DNA from: Hyphomicrobiaceae bacterium
GTDB taxonomy: Bacteria > Pseudomonadota > Alphaproteobacteria > Rhizobiales > Aestuariivirgaceae
Length of the DNA stretch: 38,557 nucleotides
Reading direction: 5' to 3'
Assembly: GCA_900298995.1 (NCBI GenBank)
Contig: OMIC01000004.1
Span: 1-38,557 of the forward strand
Part shown: positions 1 to 8,144 of the stretch, piece after piece
Position numbering within the stretch: position 1 is the first letter of the stretch
Layout: every line of letters begins with the position of its first letter
Program-made: the position numbers and the translations under genes
Notes under the pieces: generated by a model
Told to the model about the DNA's origin: nothing
The model's database searches: none
Seen by the model: the letters and a program-made list of their open reading frames with translations, nothing else

Positions 1-1205
1 CCAACCTTTTCGCCCGGGGCGATCCTGAGGTTGAGATGTTCCAGAACCGAGCGTTCGTCCGCGCGCAGCGGCTTGCCATAATTGAAACTGACGTCCTCGA
101 AGGCAATCGCGCCCTCGCTCACCACCAGCGGCCTTGCATCGGCGGGATCGCTGATCGCCCGCTCGCGTGCGATGGTCTCGATGCCGTCCTGGATCACGCC
201 GACATTCTCGAACAGGCCGGCGACCTCCCAGATGATCCACTGCGACATCGCCTTGATGCGCAGCGTGAGGCCAATGGCGAAGGCGATGGCGCCGGTGGTG
301 ATCGCGTCGAGATGCCAGAGCCACACCGACATGGCGGACATGCTGAAGATCAGCACGCCCGACAGCACATGCAGCGTCGTCGTCATCAGCGTCGACATGC
401 GCATCGAGCGGTTGACCGAGTCGAGCATCATGCCCATGCCTTCCCTGGCGTAGATATCCTCGCGGTCGGCATGCGCGAAGAGCTTGACGGTCGGGATGTT
501 GGTATAGCTGTCCACCACGCGCCCGGTGACCAGCGAGCGCATGTCGGCCTGTTCGGCCGAGAGCTTCGCCAGTCGCGGGATGAAGTACCAGCAGGCCACG
601 AGGTAGCCGGCGAGCCACAGGAGCAGGGGAATCATCAGCCAGCGGTCGGCGCTGGCCACGAGCACGAGGGCGCCCACGAAATAGACCGAGATATAGACCA
701 TGACGTCGGTGAACTGCATCACAGCGTCACGCACGCCGAGCGCGGTCTGCATCACCTTGGTGGCAACCCGGCCCGCGAAGTCGTTGGCGAAGAAATCCAT
801 GCTCTGGCGCAGCACATAGCGGTGCGCCACCCAGCGGATGCGCATGGCGTAGTTGCCGCGCAGACCCTGATGCGAGACGGCCTCGGCAAAGAAATTGAGA
901 ACCGGCAGCGCGATCAGGGCAATCCCGCCCATCACCATCAGCAAGGCGCCGTGATCCTCCCAGAAGGTCGCCCGGTTGGCACCGGTGAGCAGGTCGACGA
1001 GATCGCCCAGGAAGGCAAAGAGATAGACCTCGATCAGCGCAATGGCCGCCGAGAGCAGCATGGAAGCCACGAGGAGCGGCCAGAACGGCTTCGTGTAATG
1101 CCAGCAGAATCCAAAAAACGACCGCGGCGGCATGGTTGGCCGCGCAGGCGGGAACGGGTCGACCAGCGACTCGAGCCAGGTGAAGAAACGGTCAAACAAG
1201 GGCAT
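1..1205 (-). CDS. ABC transporter, fused permease/ATPase, exporter type (partial, C-terminal ATPase outside window)
   Basis: The minus-strand frame is open from an ATG at 1205 to the window edge, giving about 401 residues of an unfinished protein. It begins MPLFDRFFTWLESLVDPFPP and then shows several long hydrophobic segments typical of a six-helix type I exporter domain (for example around the stretches ending LIEVYLFAFLGDL and VYISVYFVGALVLVAS). It ends in APGEKVG, the strand and loop that run straight into the Walker A of the nucleotide-binding domain, so the ATPase half lies beyond base 1. A good ribosome site (CGGAG) precedes the ATG. The gene follows icd in the same direction with a 75-base gap. 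The family (MsbA/multidrug/lipid exporter-like half transporters) is clear from architecture; the substrate cannot be told. Confidence 0.9.
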   Translation of the reverse strand, partial: MPLFDRFFTWLESLVDPFPPARPTMPPRSFFGFCWHYTKPFWPLLVASMLLSAAIALIEVYLFAFLGDLVDLLTGANRATFWEDHGALLMVMGGIALIALPVLNFFAEAVSHQGLRGNYAMRIRWVAHRYVLRQSMDFFANDFAGRVATKVMQTALGVRDAVMQFTDVMVYISVYFVGALVLVASADRWLMIPLLLWLAGYLVACWYFIPRLAKLSAEQADMRSLVTGRVVDSYTNIPTVKLFAHADREDIYAREGMGMMLDSVNRSMRMSTLMTTTLHVLSGVLIFSMSAMSVWLWHLDAITTGAIAFAIGLTLRIKAMSQWIIWEVAGLFENVGVIQDGIETIARERAISDPADARPLVVSEGAIAFEDVSFNYGKPLRADERSVLEHLNLRIAPGEKV

Positions 1206-1228
1206 GCTCCGGGTGAGGCGGGCTTATA

Positions 1229-1247
1229 GCCCCCCCGGGCGGGGGGC
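1229..1247 (-). terminator. GC hairpin between icd and the ABC transporter gene
   Basis: Six C (1231-1236) face six G (1241-1246) across a four-base loop GGGC. It lies 34 bases downstream of the icd stop on the minus strand. There is no clear U-run after the stem, so it may be an attenuating hairpin or a weak terminator rather than a full stop. Confidence 0.35.
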
Positions 1248-1280
1248 GCAAAGGCCTCTTGCCGTATCTGGCCCCGGCGG

Positions 1281-2492
1281 TCAGCCCATGGCGGCCTTGA
1301 GGCGCGCATCCACCGCGTCGAGGAAGCCTTCGGTCGAGAGCCACCCCTGATCAGGGCCAACGAGGACCGCGAGGTCCTTGGTCATCTGGCCTGCCTCGAT
1401 TGTTTCCACGACAACCTTCTCCAGAGTTTCGGCGAAGCGTGTGAGTTCGGCATTTCCGTCGAGCTTGGCGCGGTGCCTGAGGCCGCCCGTCCAGGCGAAG
1501 ATCGAGGCCGCGGAATTGGTCGAGGTCTGCTTGCCCTGCTGGTGCAGGCGGTAATGGCGGGTGACGGTGCCGTGCGCGGCTTCGGCCTCGACGGTCTTGC
1601 CGTCGGGCGTCATCAGCACCGAAGTCATGAGGCCCAGCGAACCGAAGCCCTGCGCAACGATGTCGGACTGCACGTCGCCGTCGTAGTTTTTGCAGGCCCA
1701 GACATAGCCGCCGGTCCATTTCAGCGCCGAGGCGACCATGTCGTCGATGAGCCGGTGCTCATAGGTCAGGCCCCTCTTGTCGAATTCGGCCTTGAACTCG
1801 GCGTCGAAAATCTCCTGGAAGAGGTCCTTGAAGCGCCCGTCATAGGCCTTGAGGATGGTGTTCTTGGTCGAGAGATAGACCGGATAGTTGCGCATGAGCC
1901 CGTAGTTGAACGAGGCGCGCGCGAATTCGCGGATCGACTCATCGAGATTGTACATCGCCATGGCCACGCCGGAGCCGGGCGACTTGAATACTTCCTTTTC
2001 GATCACCGTGCCGTCCTCGCCCACGAACTTGATGGTGAGCGTGCCCTTTCCCGGGAAGGTGAAGTCCGTGGCGCGGTACTGGTCGCCGAAGGCATGGCGG
2101 CCGATGACGATGGGCTGCGTCCAGCCTGGCACGAGGCGCGGAATGTTGCTGCAGATGATCGGCTCGCGGAAGATGACGCCACCCAGAATGTTGCGGATCG
2201 TTCCGTTGGGCGACTTCCACATCTGCTTGAGGCCGAATTCCTTCACGCGCGCCTCGTCGGGCGTGATGGTCGCGCATTTGACGCCGACACCGTATTTCTT
2301 GATGGCATGGGCGGCATCGACAGTCACCTGGTCGCCGGTCTTGTCGCGGTTCTCAACCGAGAGGTCATAGTAATGCAGATCAACGTCGAGATAGGGCAGG
2401 ATCAGCTTCTTCTTGATCAGGTCCCAGATGATGCGGGTCATCTCGTCGCCGTCGAGTTCGACAACCGGGTTTGCGACCTTGATCTTCTTCAT
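1281..2492 (-). CDS. icd: NADP-dependent isocitrate dehydrogenase
   Basis: The 403-residue product converts isocitrate to 2-oxoglutarate and CO2 with NADP in the TCA cycle. It belongs to the homodimeric, eukaryote-like IDH family usual in alphaproteobacteria. The start [20 protein letters not shown] is the characteristic N-terminus, followed by the substrate loop around [12 protein letters not shown], the conserved [14 protein letters not shown] region, the metal-binding aspartates near YDGDVQSD and the [19 protein letters not shown] nucleotide-binding region. Length matches the family (about 403-405). The frame stays open upstream to 2723, but that extension overlaps the divergent MFS gene and has no family counterpart, so the ATG at 2492 was chosen. 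It is divergent from the MFS gene at 2620; a candidate promoter lies at 2536-2564. Confidence 0.97.
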   Translation of the reverse strand: MKKIKVANPVVELDGDEMTRIIWDLIKKKLILPYLDVDLHYYDLSVENRDKTGDQVTVDAAHAIKKYGVGVKCATITPDEARVKEFGLKQMWKSPNGTIRNILGGVIFREPIICSNIPRLVPGWTQPIVIGRHAFGDQYRATDFTFPGKGTLTIKFVGEDGTVIEKEVFKSPGSGVAMAMYNLDESIREFARASFNYGLMRNYPVYLSTKNTILKAYDGRFKDLFQEIFDAEFKAEFDKRGLTYEHRLIDDMVASALKWTGGYVWACKNYDGDVQSDIVAQGFGSLGLMTSVLMTPDGKTVEAEAAHGTVTRHYRLHQQGKQTSTNSAASIFAWTGGLRHRAKLDGNAELTRFAETLEKVVVETIEAGQMTKDLAVLVGPDQGWLSTEGFLDAVDARLKAAMG

Positions 2493-2535
2493 GGGAGGGG
2501 CCCTCTGTTGCGATGCGAAATATTCTTGTGCGCCG

Positions 2536-2564
2536 CCTATAGCAGCCCGCCTTGAGGGCGGCAA
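2536..2564 (-). promoter_or_regulatory. candidate sigma-70 promoter for icd
   Basis: On the minus strand, TTGCCG (complement of 2559-2564) and TATAGG (complement of 2536-2541) are separated by exactly 17 bases, placing the start of transcription about 35 bases upstream of the icd ATG. The spacer holds a small inverted repeat, CCGCC CTCAA GGCGG. This is a prediction from sequence only. Confidence 0.5.
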
Positions 2565-2619
2565 TTCAGACTGTTGGCGGAGGCTTTGACTTCCGCCCCC
2601 GGCAATGGCAGGGGGTGGC

Positions 2620-3855
2620 ATGACCACGTTGCGCGCCTCCGCCGAAGCCAATGCGCTCCGGCATCCCAAATTCGTGCTGTACTGGCTGGCGGTGGGCTGT
2701 GCCTCCTTTGCGGTCCAGATCATGTCGGTGGCGGTGGGCTGGCAGATCTATGACATCACCCGCGATCCGCTGGATCTGGGCTATGTGGGGCTGGCGCAGT
2801 TTCTGCCTGCGCTCTTGCTGGTGCTGGTCACCGGTCTGGCGGCGGACCGTTTTAACCGCCGGTTCATCATGGCCGCGTGCCTCCTGCTGGAGGCGGTCTG
2901 TGCACTGGGTCTGGTGATGTTCACCCTGTCAGAGCCCAGCGTGGTGACACCGGTGTTCGGCATTCTCGTGGTGCTTGGCGTGGCGCGGGCCTTTCTCAAC
3001 CCGGCCTCCGATGCACTGGCGCCCAATCTGGTGCCCAGGGAAGCGATTGCGCACGCAATTTCGCTGACCACGCTCATCTGGCAAACCGCGACCATCGCCG
3101 GGCCCGTCGCCGGCGGGCTCCTCTATGGGCTGGGCGGCGAGGTGGCCTATGGCATGGCGCTGGCGCTGGTGATTTCAGCCGCAGGTCTGGTCCTGGCCAT
3201 TGGTCGGGTTCCGCAATCCGCCAGCACCTCGGAGGAGACGACGCTGGGGTCCCTGTTCGCCGGCTTTGCCTTCATCCGGCGGCAGAAGATCGTTCTCGGC
3301 GCGATCTCGCTCGATCTCTTCGCGGTGCTGCTGGGAGGGGCCGTGGCGCTGCTTCCCGTCTACGCCCGCGACATTCTGGATGTCGGGCCGTGGGGCCTTG
3401 GCCTGTTGCGCTCGGCACCGGGCGTGGGCGCGGTGGCCATGGCGCTTGTCCTTGCCCGCCGCGGCATCCGCGACCGGGCGGGCGTCATCCTCTTCGTCTG
3501 TGTGGCGGTCTTTGGCTTCTTCACGCTGGTGTTCGGCCTCTCCACTTCGGTGCCCCTGTCGATTGCCGCGCTGATCCTGATGGGCGCGACCGACATGGTG
3601 AGTGTCTACATCCGCGAGACGCTGCTCCAGCTTTGGACGCCCGACGAGGTGCGCGGCCGCGTCAACGCGGTCAACCGCGTGTTCATCGGCGCCTCCAACG
3701 AACTGGGCGAGTTCCGGGCGGGTGTCGTGGCCCGGCTCATTGGAACCGTGGGGGCGGTGGCCATGGGCGGGGCAGGGACCATGGCGGTGGCCTTCCTCTG
3801 GTCGCGCTGGTTTCCCGAGCTGCGCACCGCGAGGCGGCTGGACGGGCGCAGCTAG
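2620..3855 (+). CDS. MFS transporter, EntS/MFS_3-like exporter
   Basis: This integral membrane protein of 411 residues has about twelve hydrophobic segments. The N-terminus carries [21 protein letters not shown] followed by [20 protein letters not shown], and the loop between helices 2 and 3 has [13 protein letters not shown], the MFS motif A equivalent. Overall it resembles the EntS/DUF894 group of efflux permeases. The ATG at 2620 was preferred over the one at 2605 because AGGGGGT lies at ribosome-site distance before it. It is the first gene of a plus-strand set with the tRNA methyltransferase and murI (18-base gap to the next gene). Substrate unknown. Confidence 0.85.
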   Translation: MTTLRASAEANALRHPKFVLYWLAVGCASFAVQIMSVAVGWQIYDITRDPLDLGYVGLAQFLPALLLVLVTGLAADRFNRRFIMAACLLLEAVCALGLVMFTLSEPSVVTPVFGILVVLGVARAFLNPASDALAPNLVPREAIAHAISLTTLIWQTATIAGPVAGGLLYGLGGEVAYGMALALVISAAGLVLAIGRVPQSASTSEETTLGSLFAGFAFIRRQKIVLGAISLDLFAVLLGGAVALLPVYARDILDVGPWGLGLLRSAPGVGAVAMALVLARRGIRDRAGVILFVCVAVFGFFTLVFGLSTSVPLSIAALILMGATDMVSVYIRETLLQLWTPDEVRGRVNAVNRVFIGASNELGEFRAGVVARLIGTVGAVAMGGAGTMAVAFLWSRWFPELRTARRLDGRS

Positions 3856-3873
3856 CGCAGCTATTTCCTGCCC

Positions 3874-4701
3874 ATGGCCGGAACCGACAAGACCAGGAAT
3901 CAGCAGCTTGGGGCAGCACCCGTCGCGGTGCTGGTCAACCCGCAACTGGGCGAGAATATCGGCACGGCTGCCCGCGCCATGGCGAATTTCGGCATTCATG
4001 AGTTGCGCCTCGTCGATCCGCGCGACGGCTGGCCAAATGAAAAGGCCCTGACCTCCTCGTCGGGTGCAAACTGGATCATCGAAAAGGCCACAGTCCATGA
4101 AAGCCTCGCCGGGGCGGTGAGCGACATGAATTATGTCTATGCCACGACGGCACGCCCGCGCGGCATGGTCAAGGAAGTGATCACGCCCGAGCAGGCCGGC
4201 CATGACATGCGGGCCCGCGTGGCACGCGGCGAGCGCGTGGCCATGCTGTTCGGACGCGAGCGCACGGGCCTCACCAATGACGAGATTTCACTCGCCGACG
4301 TGATCGTGACGGCGCCCGTCAACCCGGCCTTCGCCTCGATCAACATCGCGCAGGCGGTGCTGCTCATGGGCTATGAATGGTACAAGGACCAGGCCGGAAC
4401 GCTTGGCCAGCAGACGCCGGAGCTGCCCGCGCTCGAGGGTCCCGGCCTCCAGACGCCCGACACGCGACCTGCGACCAAGGAAGAACTCTACGGCTTTTTC
4501 GGCCATCTCGAGGAGGAGCTCGATGCCGCCGGGTTCTTCAAGACAGAGGACAAGAAGCCCGGCATGCTGCGCAATATCCGCAATCTCTTTGCGCGCGCGG
4601 CACTGACCGAGCAGGAAGTGCGCTCGCTGCGCGGCATCGTCTCATCCCTTACCCGCATGCATGAGCGCCGCCGCCAGGCGCGGGAACAGGGCGAGCCATG
4701 A
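3874..4701 (+). CDS. trmJ: TrmJ-type tRNA (Cm32/Um32) 2'-O-methyltransferase
   Basis: The 275-residue SPOUT-fold RNA methyltransferase is expected to methylate the ribose at position 32 of the tRNA anticodon loop using S-adenosylmethionine. Visible motifs are motif 1, NPQLGENIGTAARAMANFG with the catalytic-arginine region, then MLFGRERTGLTNDEI (motif 2) and NPAFASINIAQAVLLM (motif 3), which form the knotted cofactor site. The C-terminal part (about residues 200-265) is the helical extension typical of TrmJ, with RNLFARAALTEQEVRSLRG. No good ribosome site precedes the ATG at 3874, but the N-terminus fits. Its stop overlaps the murI start by four bases (ATGA). The exact target base is inferred from the family; some members act on other positions. 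Confidence 0.88.
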   Translation: MAGTDKTRNQQLGAAPVAVLVNPQLGENIGTAARAMANFGIHELRLVDPRDGWPNEKALTSSSGANWIIEKATVHESLAGAVSDMNYVYATTARPRGMVKEVITPEQAGHDMRARVARGERVAMLFGRERTGLTNDEISLADVIVTAPVNPAFASINIAQAVLLMGYEWYKDQAGTLGQQTPELPALEGPGLQTPDTRPATKEELYGFFGHLEEELDAAGFFKTEDKKPGMLRNIRNLFARAALTEQEVRSLRGIVSSLTRMHERRRQAREQGEP

Positions 4702-5516
4702 GCACGGCGCGCATCCTGCTGTTTGATTCCGGCATGGGTGGGCTCACCGTCGCGCGTGCGGTGCGCCATGAACTGCCCTTCGTACATCTGGTCTATGCGG
4801 CCGACAACGCCGCCTTTCCCTATGGCGCCTGGGCCGAGACGGCGCTTGTCCGGCGCATTCTCGGCGTCATGGCTGAACTCATCGCGCGCGTCGATCCCGA
4901 CATCGTCGTCATCGCCTGCAACACCGCCTCGACGATCGCCCTTGCGCAGCTCCGCGATACATTCGGTGTTCCCTTCGTAGGCACGGTTCCGGCGATCAAG
5001 CCTGCCGCCGCGCAAACCAAATCTGGCATCATTGGCGTACTGGCCACGCCCGGCACGGTGCGCCGCGAATATACCCAGACCCTGATCCATGACTTTGCGG
5101 CGCATTGCCGGGTCGAACTCCATGGCGCCCCGCGCCTTGCCGAGATGGCGGAACGCAAGCTCAAGGGGGTGGCCGTTGATCTGGCTGCACTGAAGGACGA
5201 GATCTCGCCGGTCTTTGTCGAGGCTGGTGGACGGCGCACCGATGTGGTGGTTCTGGGATGCACCCATTATCCGCTGCTCACTGATGAACTGGCGAAGGTC
5301 GAGCCCTGGGTTGTGCGCTATATCGATCCCGCACCGGCAATCGCCCGGCGCGTGGCCGACGTGCTGGGGAGCGTCGTGACCCGCCCGCCGGGCAGGGAGG
5401 TTCCGCCGCACAATTCGGTTCTGCTCACCTCGCGCCGGCCCGAGGCCGAGGATGCCCTGCCGGCTTATGCAAAGATGGGCTTTCACCTGCCGGAGTTTCT
5501 GGGAATGGCGGTCTAG
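4698..5516 (+). CDS. murI: glutamate racemase
   Basis: This 272-residue enzyme interconverts L- and D-glutamate in the cytoplasm, supplying D-Glu for peptidoglycan. It shows the N-terminal LLFDSGMGGLTV motif, the first catalytic cysteine in IACNTAS (Cys74) and the second in LGCTHYPLL (Cys188), the two residues that act as general bases. Length is normal. Translation is probably coupled to the upstream methyltransferase by the ATGA overlap. Its TAG stop overlaps the stop of the convergent permease gene: the two genes share the palindrome CTAG at 5513-5516. Confidence 0.96.
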   Translation: MSTARILLFDSGMGGLTVARAVRHELPFVHLVYAADNAAFPYGAWAETALVRRILGVMAELIARVDPDIVVIACNTASTIALAQLRDTFGVPFVGTVPAIKPAAAQTKSGIIGVLATPGTVRREYTQTLIHDFAAHCRVELHGAPRLAEMAERKLKGVAVDLAALKDEISPVFVEAGGRRTDVVVLGCTHYPLLTDELAKVEPWVVRYIDPAPAIARRVADVLGSVVTRPPGREVPPHNSVLLTSRRPEAEDALPAYAKMGFHLPEFLGMAV

Positions 5517-6361
5517 CCCTGGCCGAGGCCCATCGTCAGTCCACGGACGAGATGGCGCTGGACAAGCAGGATGAAGACCAGCGCGGGCAGCAGGCTTGCC
5601 ATGCTGAGCGCAGCGGTGAAGCCCCATGTCGTGGTGACGACGAGGCTCAGCTGGATGGGCATAAGGCGCACATTGGCTCCGGTGAGGAACAGCGCCATGA
5701 GGAATTCCGTCCACGACAGGATGAAGCAGAGCACGGCCGTGGTGGCGATTCCGCCCCGGATCAGCGGCAGGTCGATCCAGAGGAGGCGCCCCAGCGGCGT
5801 CGCGCCATCGAGTGTTGCGGCCTCGGCCACCTCGCGGGGCACATCCGCGAAGAAGGATTTGAGCAACAGCACCGCAAAGGGCAGGTTGGCGGCGGCATGG
5901 GCGAGGATGACGCCAGTGCGGGTGTCGCGGAGCACTGCGTGGTGAAAGATCAGGACCATCGGCACGAGGACGGCAATCGGCGGCAGGATGCGCTGGAACA
6001 GCACCCACAGGACCATCACGCGGTGCGCGCGGAAGCTGAAATTCGCCAGCGCATAGGCGGCGGGCAGCGCCGCCAGGAGGCAGAGGGCGGCGGAGCCCGT
6101 GGCGACGATCACCGAGTCGAGAATGGCCTGCCTGGAGGCGAACAGCGCCGGTCCCTCGGCTGCCAGTGTTACCCGATAATTGGCGAAAGTGGGCCTGAAG
6201 TCGAACCAGTTGGTGGTGTTCAGTTCGAAAATGGCATGGGCTGGCTTGAGCGAAGTGAGCCCCCACCAGACCAGGGGAAACAGGAAACACCCGACGGTGA
6301 TCACGGCCGCAGCGTCGCGGAGCAGGCGAAGGGGAAGGGGAAGGGGAAGGTTCGGGTTCAT
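5513..6361 (-). CDS. carbohydrate-type ABC transporter permease (MalG/CUT1-like), orphan
   Basis: The 282-residue inner-membrane protein has six predicted transmembrane segments. A binding-protein-dependent transport permease EAA loop is visible as EVAEAATLDGATPLGRLLWI, about two thirds along, the site that contacts the ATPase. The N-terminal start and the periplasmic loop (LKPAHAIFELNTTNWF) are typical of the second permease of sugar or polyol importers. A matching first permease, binding protein or ATPase is absent on both sides, since it lies between murI and rpsD. Residues 3-10 read as Asn-Leu followed by Pro-Leu repeats, encoded by a tandem hexamer at 6326-6350. The ATG at 6361 has only a weak ribosome site. 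Function in isolation is uncertain; it may partner with components encoded elsewhere. Confidence 0.85.
   Translation of the reverse strand: MNPNLPLPLPLRLLRDAAAVITVGCFLFPLVWWGLTSLKPAHAIFELNTTNWFDFRPTFANYRVTLAAEGPALFASRQAILDSVIVATGSAALCLLAALPAAYALANFSFRAHRVMVLWVLFQRILPPIAVLVPMVLIFHHAVLRDTRTGVILAHAAANLPFAVLLLKSFFADVPREVAEAATLDGATPLGRLLWIDLPLIRGGIATTAVLCFILSWTEFLMALFLTGANVRLMPIQLSLVVTTTWGFTAALSMASLLPALVFILLVQRHLVRGLTMGLGQG
6326..6350. repeat. tandem hexanucleotide repeat inside the permease N-terminus
   Basis: Three perfect copies of GGGGAA (6331-6348) are flanked by partial copies GCGAA and GG. On the coding (minus) strand this reads as alternating CTT and CCC codons, giving Leu-Pro repeats. 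The unit is six bases, so gain or loss of a copy would keep the frame. Confidence 0.85.
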
Positions 6362-6415
6362 CCGGACCCACTTTGGGCAGGCGGCGAGGCGGCGGCAAGG
6401 GCCATCCGGCGGTAT

Positions 6416-6444
6416 TTGACAGGCCCGGCGGCTTCCCCTATATG
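6416..6444 (+). promoter_or_regulatory. strong sigma-70 promoter of rpsD
   Basis: A perfect -35 box TTGACA (6416-6421) and a -10 box TATATG (6439-6444) are separated by 17 bases. Transcription would start near 6450, leaving a leader of about 117 bases before the rpsD start codon. It is the best promoter match found in the window and fits a ribosomal protein gene. Confidence 0.8.
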
Positions 6445-6449
6445 CGCCA

Positions 6450-6566
6450 CGTCACGGGGCTTCAGGGCCCCGTGTTTGCTTGCCCGCGCCCGTTCATCGG
6501 GCTGTCGGCCGGGAGACCGGTGTCCAGGAGGGTGGGTTCTCATCAGACGTCAATCGGAGACCGTAA
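6450..6566 (+). promoter_or_regulatory. structured rpsD mRNA leader, possible S4 autoregulatory element
   Basis: Four hairpins can be drawn. The first has an 8-bp perfect stem CACGGGGC/GCCCCGTG (6453-6460 with 6467-6474). The second is GCCCG-TTCAT-CGGGC (6488-6502). The third is CCGG-GAGA-CCGG with a GNRA-type loop (6509-6520). The fourth pairs GGT(T)CTC (6535-6541) with GAGACC (6557-6562) and covers the ribosome site GGAGA. The octamer GGAGACCG occurs twice (6512-6519 and 6556-6563), the second copy being the ribosome site. S4 is a known autogenous repressor in other bacteria; that this leader is its target is inference. Confidence 0.45.
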
Positions 6567-7184
6567 ATGACGAAGCGCGCCAACGCGAAATACAAGATCG
6601 ACCGCCGTATGGGCGAAAACATCTGGGGCCGCCCCAAGAGCCCCGTCAACAAGCGTGAATATGGCCCCGGCCAGCACGGCCAGCGCCGCAAGGGCAAGAT
6701 GTCGGACTTCGGCACCCAGCTGAAGGCCAAGCAGAAGCTCAAGGGCTATTACGCCAACCTCTCGGAGCGCCAGTTCCGCAAGGTCTACGAGGAAGCGACC
6801 CGCATGACGGGCGACGCCTCCGAGAACCTCATCGGCCTGCTGGAGCGCCGCCTCGACATGGTGATCTACCGTGCCAAGTTCGTGTCGACGGTCTTCGCCG
6901 CCCGCCAGTTCGTGAGCCATGGCCACGTCAAGGTGAATGGCCGCCGCGTCACCATCGCCTCGATCCGCCTGCGTGTCGGCGATACTGTGGAACTCTCGGA
7001 CAAGGCCAAGGGCCTTGCCGCAGTGCTCGAGGCAACCCAGCTCGCCGAGCGCGACACGCCCGACTACATCGAAGTCGATCACAAGGGCATGACCGCGCGC
7101 ATGGTGCGCATTCCTGCACTCTCGGATGTGCCCTATCCGGTCCAGATGCAGCCCAACCTGGTCGTGGAATACTATTCACGTTAA
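6567..7184 (+). CDS. rpsD: 30S ribosomal protein S4
   Basis: The 205-residue product is a primary 16S rRNA-binding protein that starts assembly of the small-subunit body. The N-terminus [20 protein letters not shown] and the block [15 protein letters not shown] are diagnostic for alphaproteobacterial S4. The S4 RNA-binding domain follows (about residues 93-155: [29 protein letters not shown]). The ATG at 6567 lies just after CGGAGACC. The gene stands alone between an oppositely directed permease and a convergent marC, so it is monocistronic under its own promoter (6416-6444). Confidence 0.99.
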   Translation: MTKRANAKYKIDRRMGENIWGRPKSPVNKREYGPGQHGQRRKGKMSDFGTQLKAKQKLKGYYANLSERQFRKVYEEATRMTGDASENLIGLLERRLDMVIYRAKFVSTVFAARQFVSHGHVKVNGRRVTIASIRLRVGDTVELSDKAKGLAAVLEATQLAERDTPDYIEVDHKGMTARMVRIPALSDVPYPVQMQPNLVVEYYSR

Positions 7185-7509
7185 TGCTGAGAGCCCGCAG
7201 GTACGTCAGTGCTTGCGGGCGCAGACTTGGGCGCAGACCGCAACCCGCGACGTCTCAAGCTGTGCCAGGGTTGCTGACGTCTTGCGCGTTGCTTTGCGAA
7301 GCGGGCATTCCGAACGTGTGTTGAGCTCGTGGGATCGCAGTTGTTGGGCGGACGCCCCGTTCTTTCTGTGACACCTCGGTTCATCGGTGAGACAAGCGCC
7401 TGCGCAAGATGTCAGGCCAGCACACTTCTGCGCGAGTCTCTCACTTCATCACCGGTATGACCCGCAGTGGCCCTCCAATCTGGGCCTTCCTGATCTGGAG
7501 CTGGAATGC
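7185..7509. other. 325-base convergent intergenic region after rpsD
   Basis: No gene was found here. Its contents are a possible rpsD terminator stem GCCCGCA/TGCGGGC (7193-7199 with 7214-7220, 14-base loop, no U-run), two direct copies of GGGCGCAGAC (7217-7226 and 7229-7238), and a small GGGC/GCCC hairpin near 7346-7357 followed by CCGTTCTTTCT. I scanned for cloverleaf tRNA features and saw none. It is less GC-rich and less codon-like than its surroundings. Confidence 0.5.
7193..7220 (+). terminator. stem-loop directly behind rpsD
   Basis: A seven-base perfect stem (7193-7199 with 7214-7220) begins nine bases after the rpsD stop. It lacks a T-tract, so it is only a candidate 3'-end structure. 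Confidence 0.35.
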
Positions 7510-8142
7510 TCATGGTGCCGACCATGCCTGCCAGCCGTCTGCCATCATCTCGACGCCAAGAGCAACCTGCAGCACGCCGAACACTGCCCCCAGAACGAGA
7601 AGGGGTGTCATGCCCACCTTTTCCATGAAGCTTTGCGCATAGCGCATGCCCACCAGATTGAGGAGCATCATGAGCGCGGCCACCAATGCGACGGTGAGTT
7701 TGCCCTCGATCGTCGGGAAGAACGCAACGAAGATGATCAGAACCGCCACCGCCTTGGGTGTCACCATGGTCGGAAAAGCCAGCGGAGACACGGCAAGCTG
7801 CATTGGCGACTGGCTGGATGCCCCTGCCGATCCGCCCTGGCCGACGCCAACCGAGGCAATCGGCAGCAGGGCGGTGAGCAGCACGATGATGCCACCCGCA
7901 AGCATGAGTGAGCCCTTGCTGATGCTCCATGCGTCAAGCATCACAGCGCCCAGGAAGACCGCGACGACAAGCGCGATCAGCCCCATCAGGGCCGCCCTGC
8001 GCGCCACCGCGCGGCGCGTGGGCTCGTCCATGGCGGCGGTCAGGGCGGCAAAGGCCGGAATGAGGCCGATCGGCCCCATCATGTTGAACATGAGCGGAAA
8101 GAGTTTTCCGGCCATTTGCAGCAGGCTCATTCCTTGTTCCAT
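7510..8142 (-). CDS. MarC family integral membrane protein
   Basis: The 210-residue multi-pass inner-membrane protein belongs to the MarC/UPF0056 family, whose biochemical role is still unsettled (the early link to antibiotic resistance was not confirmed). It shows the family marks: MMGPIGLIPAFAALT in helix 1, LMLAGGIIVLLTALLPI in the middle, PLAFPTMVTPKAVAVLI, and the C-terminal GAVFGVLQVALGVEMMADG. The start at 8142 was chosen because GGAG lies nine bases upstream; that ribosome site sits inside the end of the preceding barrel gene, whose stop is only two bases away, so translation is likely coupled. It is the last gene of a four-gene minus-strand unit. Confidence 0.88.
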   Translation of the reverse strand: MEQGMSLLQMAGKLFPLMFNMMGPIGLIPAFAALTAAMDEPTRRAVARRAALMGLIALVVAVFLGAVMLDAWSISKGSLMLAGGIIVLLTALLPIASVGVGQGGSAGASSQSPMQLAVSPLAFPTMVTPKAVAVLIIFVAFFPTIEGKLTVALVAALMMLLNLVGMRYAQSFMEKVGMTPLLVLGAVFGVLQVALGVEMMADGWQAWSAP

Positions 8143-8144
8143 TT

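Noticed and set aside
2493-2723. N-terminal extension of icd
   Set aside because: The open frame continues, but the extension covers the promoter region and the start of the MFS gene and has no counterpart in the family.
4488-6398. 636-codon minus-strand frame across trmJ, murI and the permease
   Set aside because: It overlaps three well-supported genes in other frames; its Ser-Pro repeat is only the hexamer repeat read in another frame.
7185-7509. tRNA or small RNA gene after rpsD
   Set aside because: No cloverleaf or CCA-like end, and no promoter; only short hairpins and a 10-base direct repeat are present.
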